Below are positions 1 through 9,075 of a DNA stretch of 64,000 nucleotides, one piece after another. Below the pieces are notes generated by a model. The model made no database searches. It was not told the DNA's origin and was given only the letters and a program-made list of their open reading frames with translations. The first letter of the stretch is position 1. Each line of letters begins with the position of its first letter. The translations under genes and the position numbers were made by a program. This stretch comes from Lachnospiraceae bacterium (lineage in GTDB: Bacteria > Bacillota > Clostridia > Lachnospirales > Lachnospiraceae), in the NCBI GenBank assembly GCA_910574965.1, contig CAJTDB010000016.1, positions 18,871-82,870 of the forward strand, written 5' to 3'.

Positions 1-141
1 GCCCATCCCGCCGCCACAGCCCCCGCACAGGGCGCAGAAACGGCGGCACAGGGTAACACGCCACCCGCCGCCCAAACCGCCCATACAGCCCGCGAGGGCG
101 GCGCAGACGGGAGCATGAACGGGGGCAGTTTACAAGGGTAA
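1..141 (+). CDS. C-terminal tail of an unidentified element protein (partial)
   Basis: Frame 1 is open from the first base to a TAA at 139-141. It gives an Ala/Pro/Thr/Gly-rich, low-complexity tail ending in SLQG. It lies just upstream of the oriT and relaxase, where small accessory or mobilization genes usually sit. With only the tail visible I cannot name the product. Confidence 0.55.
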   Translation, partial: AHPAATAPAQGAETAAQGNTPPAAQTAHTAREGGADGSMNGGSLQG

Positions 142-172
142 TGGGCTTACGCCCCTACCCTTGCTTAAAGCA

Positions 173-206
173 AGGGCGCACTTATATACCACATGAGATG
201 TGGTAT
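173..206 (-). other. oriT: oriT of the IncQ/MOBQ type
   Basis: On the minus strand a 9-bp inverted repeat (ATACCACAT at 186-194 and its complement at 198-206) is followed directly by TAAGTGCGCCCT (173-184). From established knowledge, that 12-mer matches the nic region of RSF1010/R1162-type and related MOBQ origins, which also place a small inverted repeat just 5' of it. By analogy the nick would fall between 176 and 177. It sits 80 bp upstream of a MobA/MobL relaxase, its expected partner. Confidence 0.82.
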
Positions 207-287
207 GTGCGGTCTTGCAGACAGCGTTTTGTGCCTGTCGGCACAAAAGAGAACGGCGGGAGTTATCCGCAGAAAGGAGCGCGGCGC

Positions 288-1685
288 GTGGCAATCTATC
301 ATTGCAGTATCAAAGTCATATCCCGCGGCAAGGGCAAGTCCGCTGTTGCCGCCGCCGCTTATCGTGCAGGAGAAAAAATCACAAATGAGTTTGACGGAAT
401 GCCCCACGACTACACCCATAAGGGCGGCGTAGTCCACACCGAGATTTTACTCCCCGACCACGCCCCCGCCGAGTATGTGGACAGGGCGGTTTTATGGAAC
501 GAAGTGGAGAAAGTCGAGAAAGCGAAGAACGCCCAACTTGCGCGTGAGATTGAAATTGCCTTGCCCCGCGAACTGACGAGGGAGCAAAGCATTTCCCTTG
601 TCCGCGAGTATGTGAAACGGCATTTTGTGACGGCGGGAATGTGCGCCGACGTATGTTTACATGACACAGGCGGCGGCAACCCCCACGCCCACATCATGCT
701 GACAATGCGCCCTTTTGACGAGCGCGGCGAGTGGGGAGCAAAGCAGAAAAAAGAGTACATTCTTGACCCGCAGGGCAATAAAATCTATGACCCGAAAAAA
801 CGGCAATACAAATGTAAGTCCATTCCCGCTACCGACTGGAACGAGCAGACCAAAGCGGAGGAATGGAGGGCGGCATGGGCGAGGCTCTGCAATCAGGCGT
901 TGGAGCAGAACGGACACGCCGAGCGCATAGACCACCGCAGTTATGAACGGCAAGGGATAGACCAGATACCCACCGTCCATTTAGGCGTTGCCGCTTCCGC
1001 TATGGAGAAGCGCGGCATCCGCACCGAGCGCGGCGACCTCAACCGCGAAATCGAAGTGACTAACCAGAAGTTACGGCAGTTAAAGGCGCGTATCTCCAAA
1101 CTGCAAAACTGGTTGAAAGAAGAAAGCGAGAACACCGAGCCGCCTACCCTTGCCGACTACATTCAAGGCATTTTGTCACGCAAGGCACAGACGGGAAAAT
1201 CGGGATATTCACAATCGCTGTATAACCTCAAAGACGCGGCAAATATGCTGAATTTCCTGCAAGCCAACAACATCATGGATATGACGGGGCTTGATGAAAA
1301 ATTCAAGTCTATGATAGGGGAACAACTGGATATTCAAGGGAAGCTGAAACCCGTTGAACGGCGGTTAGGCACTCTGAAAAAGCACTTAGAGCAAGCTGAC
1401 ATTTATTTCAAGTACAAGGGAAAGAAGCCGCTGACCGAAGCCGAGCAAATCCTATTCACAACGGCGAAAGATTATCTCAAAGGCGTGATGAACGGCAAGA
1501 CCACAATCCCGACAAAGACATGGAAAGAAGAATACACCAAGCTGACCGCCGAGAGGAAAACACTCAATCAGCGGTATCTTGCATTGAAAGAGGAAGTGAA
1601 AGAAGCCGAGAAAATCAGAAAGAGCGTTTACAGTATCTTGCGACAGGAACAGCACCCCCACAGAAAGCAGGATATGGAGCGATAA
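288..1685 (+). CDS. mobL: MobA/MobL-family relaxase
   Basis: This conjugative relaxase would nick the neighbouring oriT and stay attached to the transferred strand. The GTG start at 288 follows the ribosome site AGAAAGGAG and yields the family's conserved N-terminus (AIYHCSIKVISRGKGKSAVA). A longer frame upstream would run through the oriT and is less likely. The N-terminal ~230 residues are the relaxase domain, with a metal-binding HAHIM motif in GGGNPHAHIMLTMRP. The C-terminal half is charged and coiled-coil-like. About 465 aa is normal for mobilizable elements of gut Firmicutes. Confidence 0.92.
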   Translation: MAIYHCSIKVISRGKGKSAVAAAAYRAGEKITNEFDGMPHDYTHKGGVVHTEILLPDHAPAEYVDRAVLWNEVEKVEKAKNAQLAREIEIALPRELTREQSISLVREYVKRHFVTAGMCADVCLHDTGGGNPHAHIMLTMRPFDERGEWGAKQKKEYILDPQGNKIYDPKKRQYKCKSIPATDWNEQTKAEEWRAAWARLCNQALEQNGHAERIDHRSYERQGIDQIPTVHLGVAASAMEKRGIRTERGDLNREIEVTNQKLRQLKARISKLQNWLKEESENTEPPTLADYIQGILSRKAQTGKSGYSQSLYNLKDAANMLNFLQANNIMDMTGLDEKFKSMIGEQLDIQGKLKPVERRLGTLKKHLEQADIYFKYKGKKPLTEAEQILFTTAKDYLKGVMNGKTTIPTKTWKEEYTKLTAERKTLNQRYLALKEEVKEAEKIRKSVYSILRQEQHPHRKQDMER

Positions 1686-1774
1686 CGGACAGGGCGGCGG
1701 GATAGTCAATACCTGTCACCGCCGCCCTATGCCCTATGGTAGTTTCATTACACCAATAAACCGAAGATTTTCGT

Positions 1775-2413
1775 TTATTTCTTTTCAAATGCCACAACAC
1801 CGCATTCATAGGGGTGGTCATAATATAGAACCTCTCTATTGCGGCATCTATATAGGAGCAATTTCAAAATAATCAAAAAATCTCCGCCACCGCCAAAAAT
1901 CATAATCTCAGACAGTGCAAAAAGTCCATAACTTCCGATACTTGCGGCGATACCTGCCAGTCCAAAGCCCAAAATTAAGGTGGGCATAGCCGCACCGACA
2001 ATATACTGCTGTTTGGTCAGCGGTTCGGTACAAGCACAATAGGGGGTGAGCATTTTCCAAATGACACCAAAGGCAATCGCATTCCAGTGTCCTTTGGCAA
2101 AAAATCCCCAAGTCAATCCATGAATAGCTTCATGAAGTACAGTCAACAAAAGTAGCGCAATCAAAAATATAATACACGTAGAGAGAGAAAAAGAAAAATT
2201 TCTGCTATTACTTGAATTAGCAAAAAGATACATGATTAGGGCAAGTATTGCAAAGGGTAACATGATGATAACAGCCATGATATTTGCCTGCAAAACACCA
2301 ACCGTTAAATCCCTTTTCAAATATCCCTTTTGCGCCATTTCTTCACAGGTTTTCTCAAAATCCTCTTTTCGTTTCTGCTCAATAGGAGTAAGTTGTCTTT
2401 CTTTTTTTTGCAC
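1775..2413 (-). CDS. DUF3267-family membrane protein (putative zinc metalloprotease-like)
   Basis: About 212 aa with four or more hydrophobic segments and the motif LHEAIH in a membrane context. DUF3267 proteins carry this HExxH-like signature, which suggests a site-2-protease-like membrane metalloprotease, but no substrate is known. I prefer the GTG start at 2413, which has a GGAGAG ribosome site seven bases upstream, over a GTG 36 bases further out. It faces the relaxase convergently and is probably cargo of the element. A sigma-A-like promoter lies upstream. Confidence 0.8.
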   Translation of the reverse strand: MQKKERQLTPIEQKRKEDFEKTCEEMAQKGYLKRDLTVGVLQANIMAVIIMLPFAILALIMYLFANSSNSRNFSFSLSTCIIFLIALLLLTVLHEAIHGLTWGFFAKGHWNAIAFGVIWKMLTPYCACTEPLTKQQYIVGAAMPTLILGFGLAGIAASIGSYGLFALSEIMIFGGGGDFLIILKLLLYRCRNREVLYYDHPYECGVVAFEKK

Positions 2414-2457
2414 GTTTTTTCTCTCCAATCCTGATTTGTCGGTTTGCACTGGGGAAA

Positions 2458-2486
2458 ATTATATCATATCCAATTTTGAAAAGCAA
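2458..2486 (-). promoter_or_regulatory. Promoter of the DUF3267 gene
   Basis: TTGCTT (2481-2486) and TATAAT (2458-2463) are separated by 17 bp and read towards the DUF3267 gene. Confidence 0.6.
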
Positions 2487-2510
2487 TCTGCACTTTACCC
2501 CGTTCCGACT

Positions 2511-2593
2511 ATCCAGACAGTCAAGGGACGAGTAGTATTTTTTCGCAAAGTGTGCGAAAAAATCTCCACTCTTAAACCCTTGACCGTCTGGAT
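2511..2593. repeat. Nested inverted repeat near the element A end
   Basis: The outer arms, 2511-2527 and 2577-2593, match over 17 bp except for one position. Inside them is a second perfect 11-bp inverted repeat (2537-2547 and 2553-2563, ATTTTTTCGCA and complement). The run from 2414 to 2949 has no convincing gene; besides this structure it holds only GC-rich sequence up to the element boundary. A cruciform, a terminator or a recombination/transfer site are all possible. Confidence 0.7.
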
Positions 2594-2949
2594 TTTTGCC
2601 GTTGCCATTTCGCTGCCGAAAACGGGGAACAGGATTTTACACAATCCTGCCCCCGCTTCCGCCCGCTTCATTCTAACGGCAAAACCGTCTGCACTACTGC
2701 GGCGGCTGTCGGTAGGTTTTGCGGTGGCTCTGCCCCCGCGCCCCCGACCTCTCCCAAAGAACAGAATGGAATGTTACGCAATAGGGCTTGAAAAGACTTG
2801 ATTTTTAAGGCATTGCAGACGCGGAAATCCACAGGGTAAGGGTTTTATACTACCTACCCACGAAACGGCTTCTAACCGTCCACAGGCGCGTTTTGCGCCC
2901 CTTTTTCTGCCCCGTTTCCCGCCATGCTGAAAAGTTTTCCGTCAATAAC

Positions 2950-4068
2950 TCAAAAAAGCACTTGACAAAACGCTTCATGCCGTGCACTGCTGTAATTACT
3001 TTGGCTCATGTCCCGGCTGGTGGCCTCATAGCTCAGCCCCTGCCCTGCTCCGATCAAGCGCTGTTGCAGTTTAATATAGCTTGCTGCATCTGTCGCCTGT
3101 CCGGTTGGATTTACCACCTGAATCTCATCCCCCGCGTTTAATTCTTTGATCATACCCGGACTGATCTTTTTTCCTTCGTAATCTTCGCGCGGACGATTAT
3201 CATTCATGCCATTTATGCCCCTTGCAGCAACCCCTACCGTCGTAGGAATGATATGTTTTACAAAAACGGCCAGGCAGGCCGCAATTCGCTCTTTGACACT
3301 TACCGCTGTCATAAATTCATTTGCGTCCCGTACTCTTGTGATCGTTGGAGACAGATCACTCATCTCCCGCACCTGCGACGGCCGATTTTTGGAGAAATAA
3401 TAGATCATGTCCTTTGCTGGAACATATACAGGCTCCATCTGTCCGAATCCATCCACGCTGTACTGTCTGATCCAGTAACCAACTGCCTTATTGTACGCGT
3501 TAAATTCGATGCCACCGATCACACGGCATTTGGGATTATGCGGGATCGCCTGTCCCGTATCCAATTCATCCACTTCCAGTGCCTGCAGCTTAAAAGGCAG
3601 AATCCCGCTTCCGGTATAACATTTCTTAAACAGGATCCCGCCATCCACTTTCTTTCTCCGAACTGCCATGCGGAGCATCTGATTAAAGCTCTGCGCCTCC
3701 GTAATATCACAGTTTTTCCGTCGGCACCATTCCTTCCACGCTTCCTGAATCTGCCGGTTCAGCGATTCATTACTGGTCCGCGCCTGAAGAATCCATCCGT
3801 GCCCGACCACATTTCTTCGATAGGCTGCAATCACCGAATTCGCCATATCGCTGTTTCGTTCCAGATCCCTGGCCCGCGCACGCACCGTATCCCGGCTGTA
3901 CCTGTCCGTCTGTTCGGCGGACTGATTATACGCGACCCACCCGGCATTGAGCCGGTCATAATTTCCCGCATCATAGTGGCGCTGTTCTTCCAGATACTGC
4001 CTCCAAGCTTCCCTCCTTGCCCCTTCTGCTGGCGAAAAGAATCCAATAATACGATCTAACCAGTTCAT
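2950..4068 (-). pseudogene. Phage portal protein (lambda GpB family), truncated by element A
   Basis: The portal is the dodecameric ring at the capsid vertex through which DNA is packaged. The visible 372 aa match the lambda-type family up to the conserved segment QSNYSSAR. The frame then enters element A and ends with HEAFCQVLF and a stop. Family members usually run to about 500 residues, so roughly the last quarter is lost. The start ATG at 4068 has a clear GGAGG. It follows gpW in the usual terminase-gpW-portal order. Confidence 0.88.
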
Positions 4069-4080
4069 ATTCCATCCTCC

Positions 4081-4299
4081 TTAGCGCCTGTCAAATACCG
4101 CCACATAGCAGTCATCCAGAAGCCCCGGCGTTCCTCCGGCAACTTGCGCCATCAGATCGTTTTTGATATCATACAATGTTTTAAGATCCGCCCTGTTCAG
4201 TTGCCGGGATCCAATTTTATACGATTGTCCTCCGACGCAGATTGAATAGATTGCATGATTCACTTCTGCCAGCATCTCTTCTGCCGTCATCTGTTCCAT
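4081..4299 (-). CDS. Head-tail joining protein, gpW-like
   Basis: This 72-aa protein sits between the large terminase and the portal, the position of lambda gpW, which stabilises filled heads and forms the tail-attachment interface. The N-terminal helix and the segment YKIGSRQLNRADL fit the gpW fold family. The ATG at 4299 is preceded by AAGGGGAG. It ends 12 bp before the portal start. Confidence 0.75.
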   Translation of the reverse strand: MEQMTAEEMLAEVNHAIYSICVGGQSYKIGSRQLNRADLKTLYDIKNDLMAQVAGGTPGLLDDCYVAVFDRR

Positions 4300-4314
4300 C
4301 TGTTTCTCCCCTTC

Positions 4315-6156
4315 CTACAGCCAGCTCTCGTTTTGTCTGATCCATTCTTCCTCTGGCGCATACTGTTCTGTCCTCTCCCGCGATTCCTCCGATGCCCTGC
4401 TTTCCAGATGCAGGCTGCGCACTCCCAACATTTCCGCAGCCGCCATAGCATACACTTCACAGTCCAAATAGTGATTGTCAGCATGTGAATGTTTCAAAGT
4501 CCACTTTAATTTCCGGCTTCCATTTGCAGACTTTTCAGTGATTTTATGCTCAGCTGTCACCTGGCTGGCATATTCCCGGTCACAGCCTTTATATACCATC
4601 CAGCTCCCTCTTCCGTTTTCCCGTCTCATCCTGGCTGCGATCGAATCTTTGTACTGCTCTCCATCCACCAGAACCAGCTGCATCCCGTACGCTCTTGAAT
4701 TTGGTTTATCGATCTTGCTGATCCGATATCGATCCGCCATCCGAGTTCCCACACCTTTGCAGGGCAGAGCCCAGTCCGAATTATCAATACAGAAATCATA
4801 AGTAGCATCTGGCTGGTATCCGGAATCAATCAGCGAAAGATTCACAATCATTTTCTGCCCATCTTCTGTCTGGAATTCCCTGTTCATGATCTGTTCAATT
4901 TCCGCAAATGAAAGTACTTGTCCATGTGTGATATTCTGGCTCGTTGTATACTCTCCGAAAGCACGGATGCTGTAATACAGACTGGTCTCCTGCACATCAA
5001 CCCCTGCAGTGATCAACCGTGCCCAATCTGGAACGACGAACTCCGGAAGCTCTGTCTGCCGTTCCATCACCAGATCTTCTGTTGTATTAAGTTTGGTGTC
5101 CTCCCATGGTTCTGCCAGCCAGGAATTAGTAAAATTCTGCAGTTTCTCCGGATCATCCTTAGAATTTAAATGCTCTTCTACGATATCCGCCCATTTTAAG
5201 AAAACACTGTACAGGGATGAGATCCAAAATCCTACAGACTTTGGCTTGCCTATCCCACGCTTCTTGACTGCTCTCCATTCTCCTCCTCTGAGCATTCCCG
5301 GCTTATCTGCATCCAAGATCTCACATCCGCACTCCTGGCAGACATAAACCGCAGTCTGAGCACGCTCGTAATTGCTCATTTTCTTTTCGTCATCCTTTTC
5401 GAACAGGATCTGCTTATATACAAGTTCGATGAACTCTCCGCAATGAGGACATTTCACAAAATAGTGCCAGACTTCGTCCGCATTATCATGGAGCTCCCAT
5501 ATGTAATTCGTCTTCAGCGTCGGCGTGGAACACGCATAGACCTTTTCCAGCGGCCGGTAAGTCTTCGTACGCTCCATTGCCAAACTATAAGGAGAAGCCT
5601 CCTTTTTGGATGCTCCTCCCATTTTGTCGATCTCATCGAAAAAAAGATATTTAATCGGTTTTGATGCTAGCTTTGCCGGAGATCCAGCACCGCGCAGGTA
5701 AAGAACCATGGTCTTAAATTTTAATCGCAGTTCCTTCGAGTTGTTCTCTTGAAATATTTTCCTGATCTCCTGGATCAAACGAAAGGCTGGCTTCAGTTTA
5801 TCATTTGAAATATCCTTCGCCAGATCATCATTCGGGTAGACGATCATAGACGGAGCAGGAGACTGGCTGATAATGTAACAGAGCATATTCACCAGGGCTT
5901 CCGTACCTCCAATCTGCGATGCCTTGCAGAAAAAGGTTCTGCGGATATCCGGATCGTTCAGCGTATCCATGATTTCCCTCAGATATGGAGTAATCTCATT
6001 TGACCACCGGCCTGCCAGATTGCTCGAATCATCCAATACACGATACTTTTCTGCCCACTGGCTGACCGTCAGCACTTCCAATTCCTTCAGTGCATTACGT
6101 ATAACTCTCTTGAAAAGATTTTTTGTCTTTTCCCTCGATCTGCTTCTTTGACTCAT
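4315..6156 (-). CDS. terL: Terminase large subunit, GpA family
   Basis: 613 aa, normal for lambda GpA-type packaging motors. The ATPase domain shows a Walker A-like segment KASQIGGTE near residue 75 and Walker B YLFFDEID near residue 170. A Cys4 zinc-finger-like region (CPHCG and CQECGCE) follows, then the C-terminal nuclease region beginning with TAGVDVQ. It overlaps the small subunit gene by ATGA, implying coupled translation. It cuts and translocates phage DNA through the portal. Confidence 0.93.
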   Translation of the reverse strand: MSQRSRSREKTKNLFKRVIRNALKELEVLTVSQWAEKYRVLDDSSNLAGRWSNEITPYLREIMDTLNDPDIRRTFFCKASQIGGTEALVNMLCYIISQSPAPSMIVYPNDDLAKDISNDKLKPAFRLIQEIRKIFQENNSKELRLKFKTMVLYLRGAGSPAKLASKPIKYLFFDEIDKMGGASKKEASPYSLAMERTKTYRPLEKVYACSTPTLKTNYIWELHDNADEVWHYFVKCPHCGEFIELVYKQILFEKDDEKKMSNYERAQTAVYVCQECGCEILDADKPGMLRGGEWRAVKKRGIGKPKSVGFWISSLYSVFLKWADIVEEHLNSKDDPEKLQNFTNSWLAEPWEDTKLNTTEDLVMERQTELPEFVVPDWARLITAGVDVQETSLYYSIRAFGEYTTSQNITHGQVLSFAEIEQIMNREFQTEDGQKMIVNLSLIDSGYQPDATYDFCIDNSDWALPCKGVGTRMADRYRISKIDKPNSRAYGMQLVLVDGEQYKDSIAARMRRENGRGSWMVYKGCDREYASQVTAEHKITEKSANGSRKLKWTLKHSHADNHYLDCEVYAMAAAEMLGVRSLHLESRASEESRERTEQYAPEEEWIRQNESWL

Positions 6157-6668
6157 GTCTCATCATCCTCATCATCTTCCAGATCCGCAAATGTGATTTC
6201 TGCCCCATCAATCTCATCTGGATCATATTCGGATAATTCTTCAAGCGCTTCCCGCATGTCATCGCTCAAGATCTGTATGACCCTGTTCAGATCTTTTTCC
6301 CCGGATACCTGCATCGCCATCTTAGCCGGAAGAGATAAGAGACGGTTTTTAAAGCGTAGCAGCATATCTGACAAAAACGCTTCCACGTCCGCTGCCTCAT
6401 GCAGCTCTCTTCTCAACCTGCGCAGCTTCATGATTGATATATTTTTCTTCACTTCCTCATGATCCGCCTTGATTCTTTCGATCGATAACGATGCACTCCT
6501 ACCCATTTCCGCATTGATTTTAAAATTGATATACTCCTGTACACATGTTTCGAGGACGTATCCGCGGTCCCCTTTCACGGTCTGAAACATTCCCTCCTGC
6601 CTGAGATTCCGAATCTGTCTCGTCGAGATCCCTAAACACTGTGCCAGTTCTTTCTGGTTTACGACCAC
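6153..6668 (-). CDS. terS: Terminase small subunit (Nu1-like DNA-binding)
   Basis: About 171 aa. The N-terminal winged-helix segment (KELAQCLGISTRQIRNLRQ) is the Nu1-type DNA-recognition motif that marks the packaging start site. The C-terminal half is helical and acidic, as expected for oligomerisation and TerL contact. I chose the GTG at 6668 because GGAGGTGAGG lies just upstream; a longer frame begins at a TTG with no ribosome site. It overlaps terL by four bases. Confidence 0.85.
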   Translation of the reverse strand: MVVNQKELAQCLGISTRQIRNLRQEGMFQTVKGDRGYVLETCVQEYINFKINAEMGRSASLSIERIKADHEEVKKNISIMKLRRLRRELHEAADVEAFLSDMLLRFKNRLLSLPAKMAMQVSGEKDLNRVIQILSDDMREALEELSEYDPDEIDGAEITFADLEDDEDDET

Positions 6669-6847
6669 CCCGTCCTCACCTCCCCAAAAGCGGAAGGAAG
6701 TCGCCAAAAAAAATTTATTTTACAGACAAAAACACCGCGCCTTCCCCGCCCCGCATTCCATATTTACATCAGGAAGTACCTTTGGTTTTTTCATAGTCAT
6801 ACCTGTCTATGTTCTAACCACATCACTCCTGACCTACATGTACTTGT

Positions 6848-7105
6848 TTATACTTCATCCTCCGTATCAGATGCCAGAAAGCAGACCTTTCTCCCAAACT
6901 GGCTGACCTTGTACAGCTTCCTGCCTCTGGCATCCCAGTCAACAATCGATACCCCACGCTTCTTCAGAATGTTGATGCTGTTATTAATCCCTGCCACCAG
7001 CTCTCCGACGGATAACCCATCAAGTATTACCTTTGCCTGTTCGGCGTCTGATAGGTCTCTCTTTCTTCCTGTTTTCATCATTGCCCTTTTCTGTGCTCTG
7101 TTCAT
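6848..7105 (-). CDS. Small phage protein of unknown function
   Basis: 85 aa, basic at the N-terminus (MNRAQKRAMMKTGRKR), acidic at the C-terminus, with a possible helix-turn-helix-like centre. It stands alone upstream of terS with a 180-bp gap. I recognise no family. The position suggests an accessory late or regulatory role. Confidence 0.6.
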   Translation of the reverse strand: MNRAQKRAMMKTGRKRDLSDAEQAKVILDGLSVGELVAGINNSINILKKRGVSIVDWDARGRKLYKVSQFGRKVCFLASDTEDEV

Positions 7106-7166
7106 CTTTCATCCCGTTTCGCCGGCGCAAAGTAACGCCTGCTACCCTTTCGCTTTTTCTGCACAC

Positions 7167-7203
7167 AAAAGAGACGGCACCCTTCTGGATGTCGTCTCTC
7201 TTT
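7167..7203. terminator. Bidirectional intrinsic terminator
   Basis: A hairpin with arms AGAGACG and CGTCTCT, flanked by A-rich and T-rich tracts, separates the leftward packaging genes from the rightward hicAB pair. The rest of the 284-bp gap at 7106-7389 holds only this and the hicAB promoter. Confidence 0.65.
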
Positions 7204-7337
7204 GTCTAATTTGGCATATTAAAAGTTTAACACATAAAAACGGACAAAACGGACAAACTGCAAATTCCTTTTAAATTTTTTTACCTTCTCTCTCCCCTCT
7301 CTTCAATAAACAAATATAAAAATATTCGTTTATTCCA

Positions 7338-7366
7338 TTGACAAATACTTTTATATGTGTTATTAT
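7338..7366 (+). promoter_or_regulatory. hicAB promoter
   Basis: Consensus TTGACA (7338-7343) and TATTAT (7361-7366) with a 17-bp spacer sit just upstream of a strong AGGAGGG and the hicA start. The strength fits a toxin-antitoxin pair expressed in the lysogen. Confidence 0.75.
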
Positions 7367-7389
7367 AATAATGTCAGGAGGGAACACAA

Positions 7390-7587
7390 ATGAAAAGTTA
7401 TTCATCAAGGGAAGTAATCAAAGCGTTAAAAGCAGATGGTTGGTATGAGGTAAATGTAGTTGGAAGTCATCACCAATATAAACATCCAACCAAGAAGGGA
7501 AGAACTACAGTAAAACATCCTGACAAAGATATTCCTGTCAAAACGCTGAAACGCATTGAAGAACAGTCGGGGCTGAAATTCATATAG
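7390..7587 (+). CDS. hicA: HicA-type mRNA interferase toxin
   Basis: 65 aa of the double-stranded RNA-binding-like HicA fold. The catalytic histidine lies in GSHHQYKHP (residues ~25-33), and the family pattern KTLKRIEEQSGL closes the protein. HicA cleaves mRNA and blocks translation. It precedes the antitoxin gene hicB by 42 bp. The pair is on the strand opposite to the packaging genes, an insertion typical of morons. Confidence 0.93.
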   Translation: MKSYSSREVIKALKADGWYEVNVVGSHHQYKHPTKKGRTTVKHPDKDIPVKTLKRIEEQSGLKFI

Positions 7588-7629
7588 CCCCGGCCCCTCC
7601 CGGCAAAACCAGATTAGGAGGTTATTTTC

Positions 7630-8034
7630 ATGAAAAAGGCAGAACGCTATTTTTATCCTGCTGTCTTCACTTATGAGCCCGGCCAGGAAATCGCTATTGA
7701 TTTCCCAGACCTGGGATGCGCTACATCAGGTGTAAATGATGATGATGCACTCCTGTCCGCAAGAGAGCTTCTCGGCTGCGTTCTCTACGGCATGGAAGAG
7801 GATGGAGAGGAGATTCCTGATCCCACTCCTTTGTCTGATGTAGAAACCAGAGCCAATGAATACACTGTATTGGTAGATGTCTATATGCCCTCTATACGGC
7901 AGGCAAATATTAACCGTTCCGTGAATCGTACTGTGACGCTGCCCGCCTGGCTCAATGCCGCCGCATTAGAACGTAATATCAACTTCTCGCAAGTGTTACA
8001 GGATGCACTAAAAGCACAGCTTAATCTGGGATAG
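7630..8034 (+). CDS. hicB: HicB-type antitoxin
   Basis: 134 aa. The N-terminal partial RNase H-like HicB domain (FYPAVFTYEPGQEIAIDFPDLGCATSG in part) neutralises HicA. The C-terminal ~45 residues resemble a ribbon-helix-helix DNA-binding tail (TLPAWLNAAALERNINFSQVL), so autoregulation of the hicAB promoter is likely. The ATG follows TAGGAGGT. Confidence 0.93.
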   Translation: MKKAERYFYPAVFTYEPGQEIAIDFPDLGCATSGVNDDDALLSARELLGCVLYGMEEDGEEIPDPTPLSDVETRANEYTVLVDVYMPSIRQANINRSVNRTVTLPAWLNAAALERNINFSQVLQDALKAQLNLG

Positions 8035-8058
8035 CAGGGGCTTTTGCCCCTCTTTCCT

Positions 8059-9075
8059 TCAGATCGCTTCTACATATTCCCGGAATACTTTCGATACACT
8101 TTCCCGTGAAATATAATGTCGAGAAGTGACTCCCTGCGGCTTGTGACCAATATATAAGCCTGCATCTTCTGTACTTCCTCCGCGTCTTACTATATTTGTC
8201 GCTGTTGTTTTCCGGAACAGATGCGGGTAAACTCTCCGTTCCAGTTTAGAACGGCCTGCAATCCGTTTGACCTGAGTATACAGTCCGTCTTCTGTCATCT
8301 TCTGGCTCCTATCCCCTTTGGAATGTGTGAATAAAGGCTGACTGCTTCTAGTCGTAAGTCCCCGCTCTTCCGTAATATATTCCAGCAGATACTTCAGAGC
8401 AACACGATCCAGATATACGGTCCGATATGCATCTGTCTTTTCTCCATATATCATCACTTCTCCAGAATTCCAGTCTATCTGATTTATACTGACGTGCGGA
8501 ATCTCCCCGATCCGAGACGCAGTACTGCGCAGCCACTCAATTAGAGCACGGTCCCGCTTGTTCCGGCATCCCGTTTTCAGTTGTTCCATCTCCTCGGCAG
8601 TCAGATGATCTACCGGCTTTAATGTCTCTTTAAAGCACTCGATCCCCTCCATTGGATTTTCTACAATGAATTTACTTTTCTTCATCCATACAAACAGGGA
8701 ATTCAGCTTTCTCCGCTTATTGTTCATGGATGAGCCTATATTTCCTTCCCTGATTTTCAGACGAAGATAATATTCTATGTCTTCTCTATTGATCTGTACT
8801 AATGGTTTATTCAAATATCTCACAAACTCCCGCGCAGTCGACATGTACACCTTCATAGTTTTAGGCCGGAGTACCAGACTTCTTTTCAATTCATAAAGTT
8901 CTAGAATATATTCGTTCGATACATCAATAGTCGCCGGAAGTGTCACCGCATCCACAATATCCACCTGATATAATATTTCTGCCAGCGTCGTTTCCAAGAT
9001 GCTCATCTGATTTTTATCCAGATGATACTTCATTTTTATCATAATCTCATTCTTAAATATTTCTTTTTTTGTCAT
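8059..9075 (-). CDS. Tyrosine recombinase within the late region (second recombinase)
   Basis: 338 aa with a SAM-like N-terminal core-binding domain and the catalytic set of the integrase family: Arg in TASRIGEIP, His-x-x-Arg in HLFRKT, then GHKPQGV and Tyr in SRHYIS. It is distinct from the integrase at 26,049 and lies by the packaging genes, not at the prophage edge. XerC/D-like resolution of multimers, or a role in replication or decatenation, is possible. Its substrate cannot be told from the sequence. Confidence 0.88.
   Translation of the reverse strand: MTKKEIFKNEIMIKMKYHLDKNQMSILETTLAEILYQVDIVDAVTLPATIDVSNEYILELYELKRSLVLRPKTMKVYMSTAREFVRYLNKPLVQINREDIEYYLRLKIREGNIGSSMNNKRRKLNSLFVWMKKSKFIVENPMEGIECFKETLKPVDHLTAEEMEQLKTGCRNKRDRALIEWLRSTASRIGEIPHVSINQIDWNSGEVMIYGEKTDAYRTVYLDRVALKYLLEYITEERGLTTRSSQPLFTHSKGDRSQKMTEDGLYTQVKRIAGRSKLERRVYPHLFRKTTATNIVRRGGSTEDAGLYIGHKPQGVTSRHYISRESVSKVFREYVEAI

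Larger units (their letters stand above)
1..2976. mobile_element. End of an integrative/mobilizable element (element A) inserted in a phage portal gene
   Basis: This segment is visibly more GC-rich than the prophage that follows. It carries an oriT, a MobA/MobL relaxase and a DUF3267 protein. Its right boundary is inferred at about 2,972-2,979, where the phage portal reading frame suddenly leaves the family sequence and stops. A GA dinucleotide lies at this junction; large serine recombinases of the TnpX type are known to use GA targets, so that class is a plausible mobiliser. The rest of the element lies left of the window. Confidence 0.75.
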
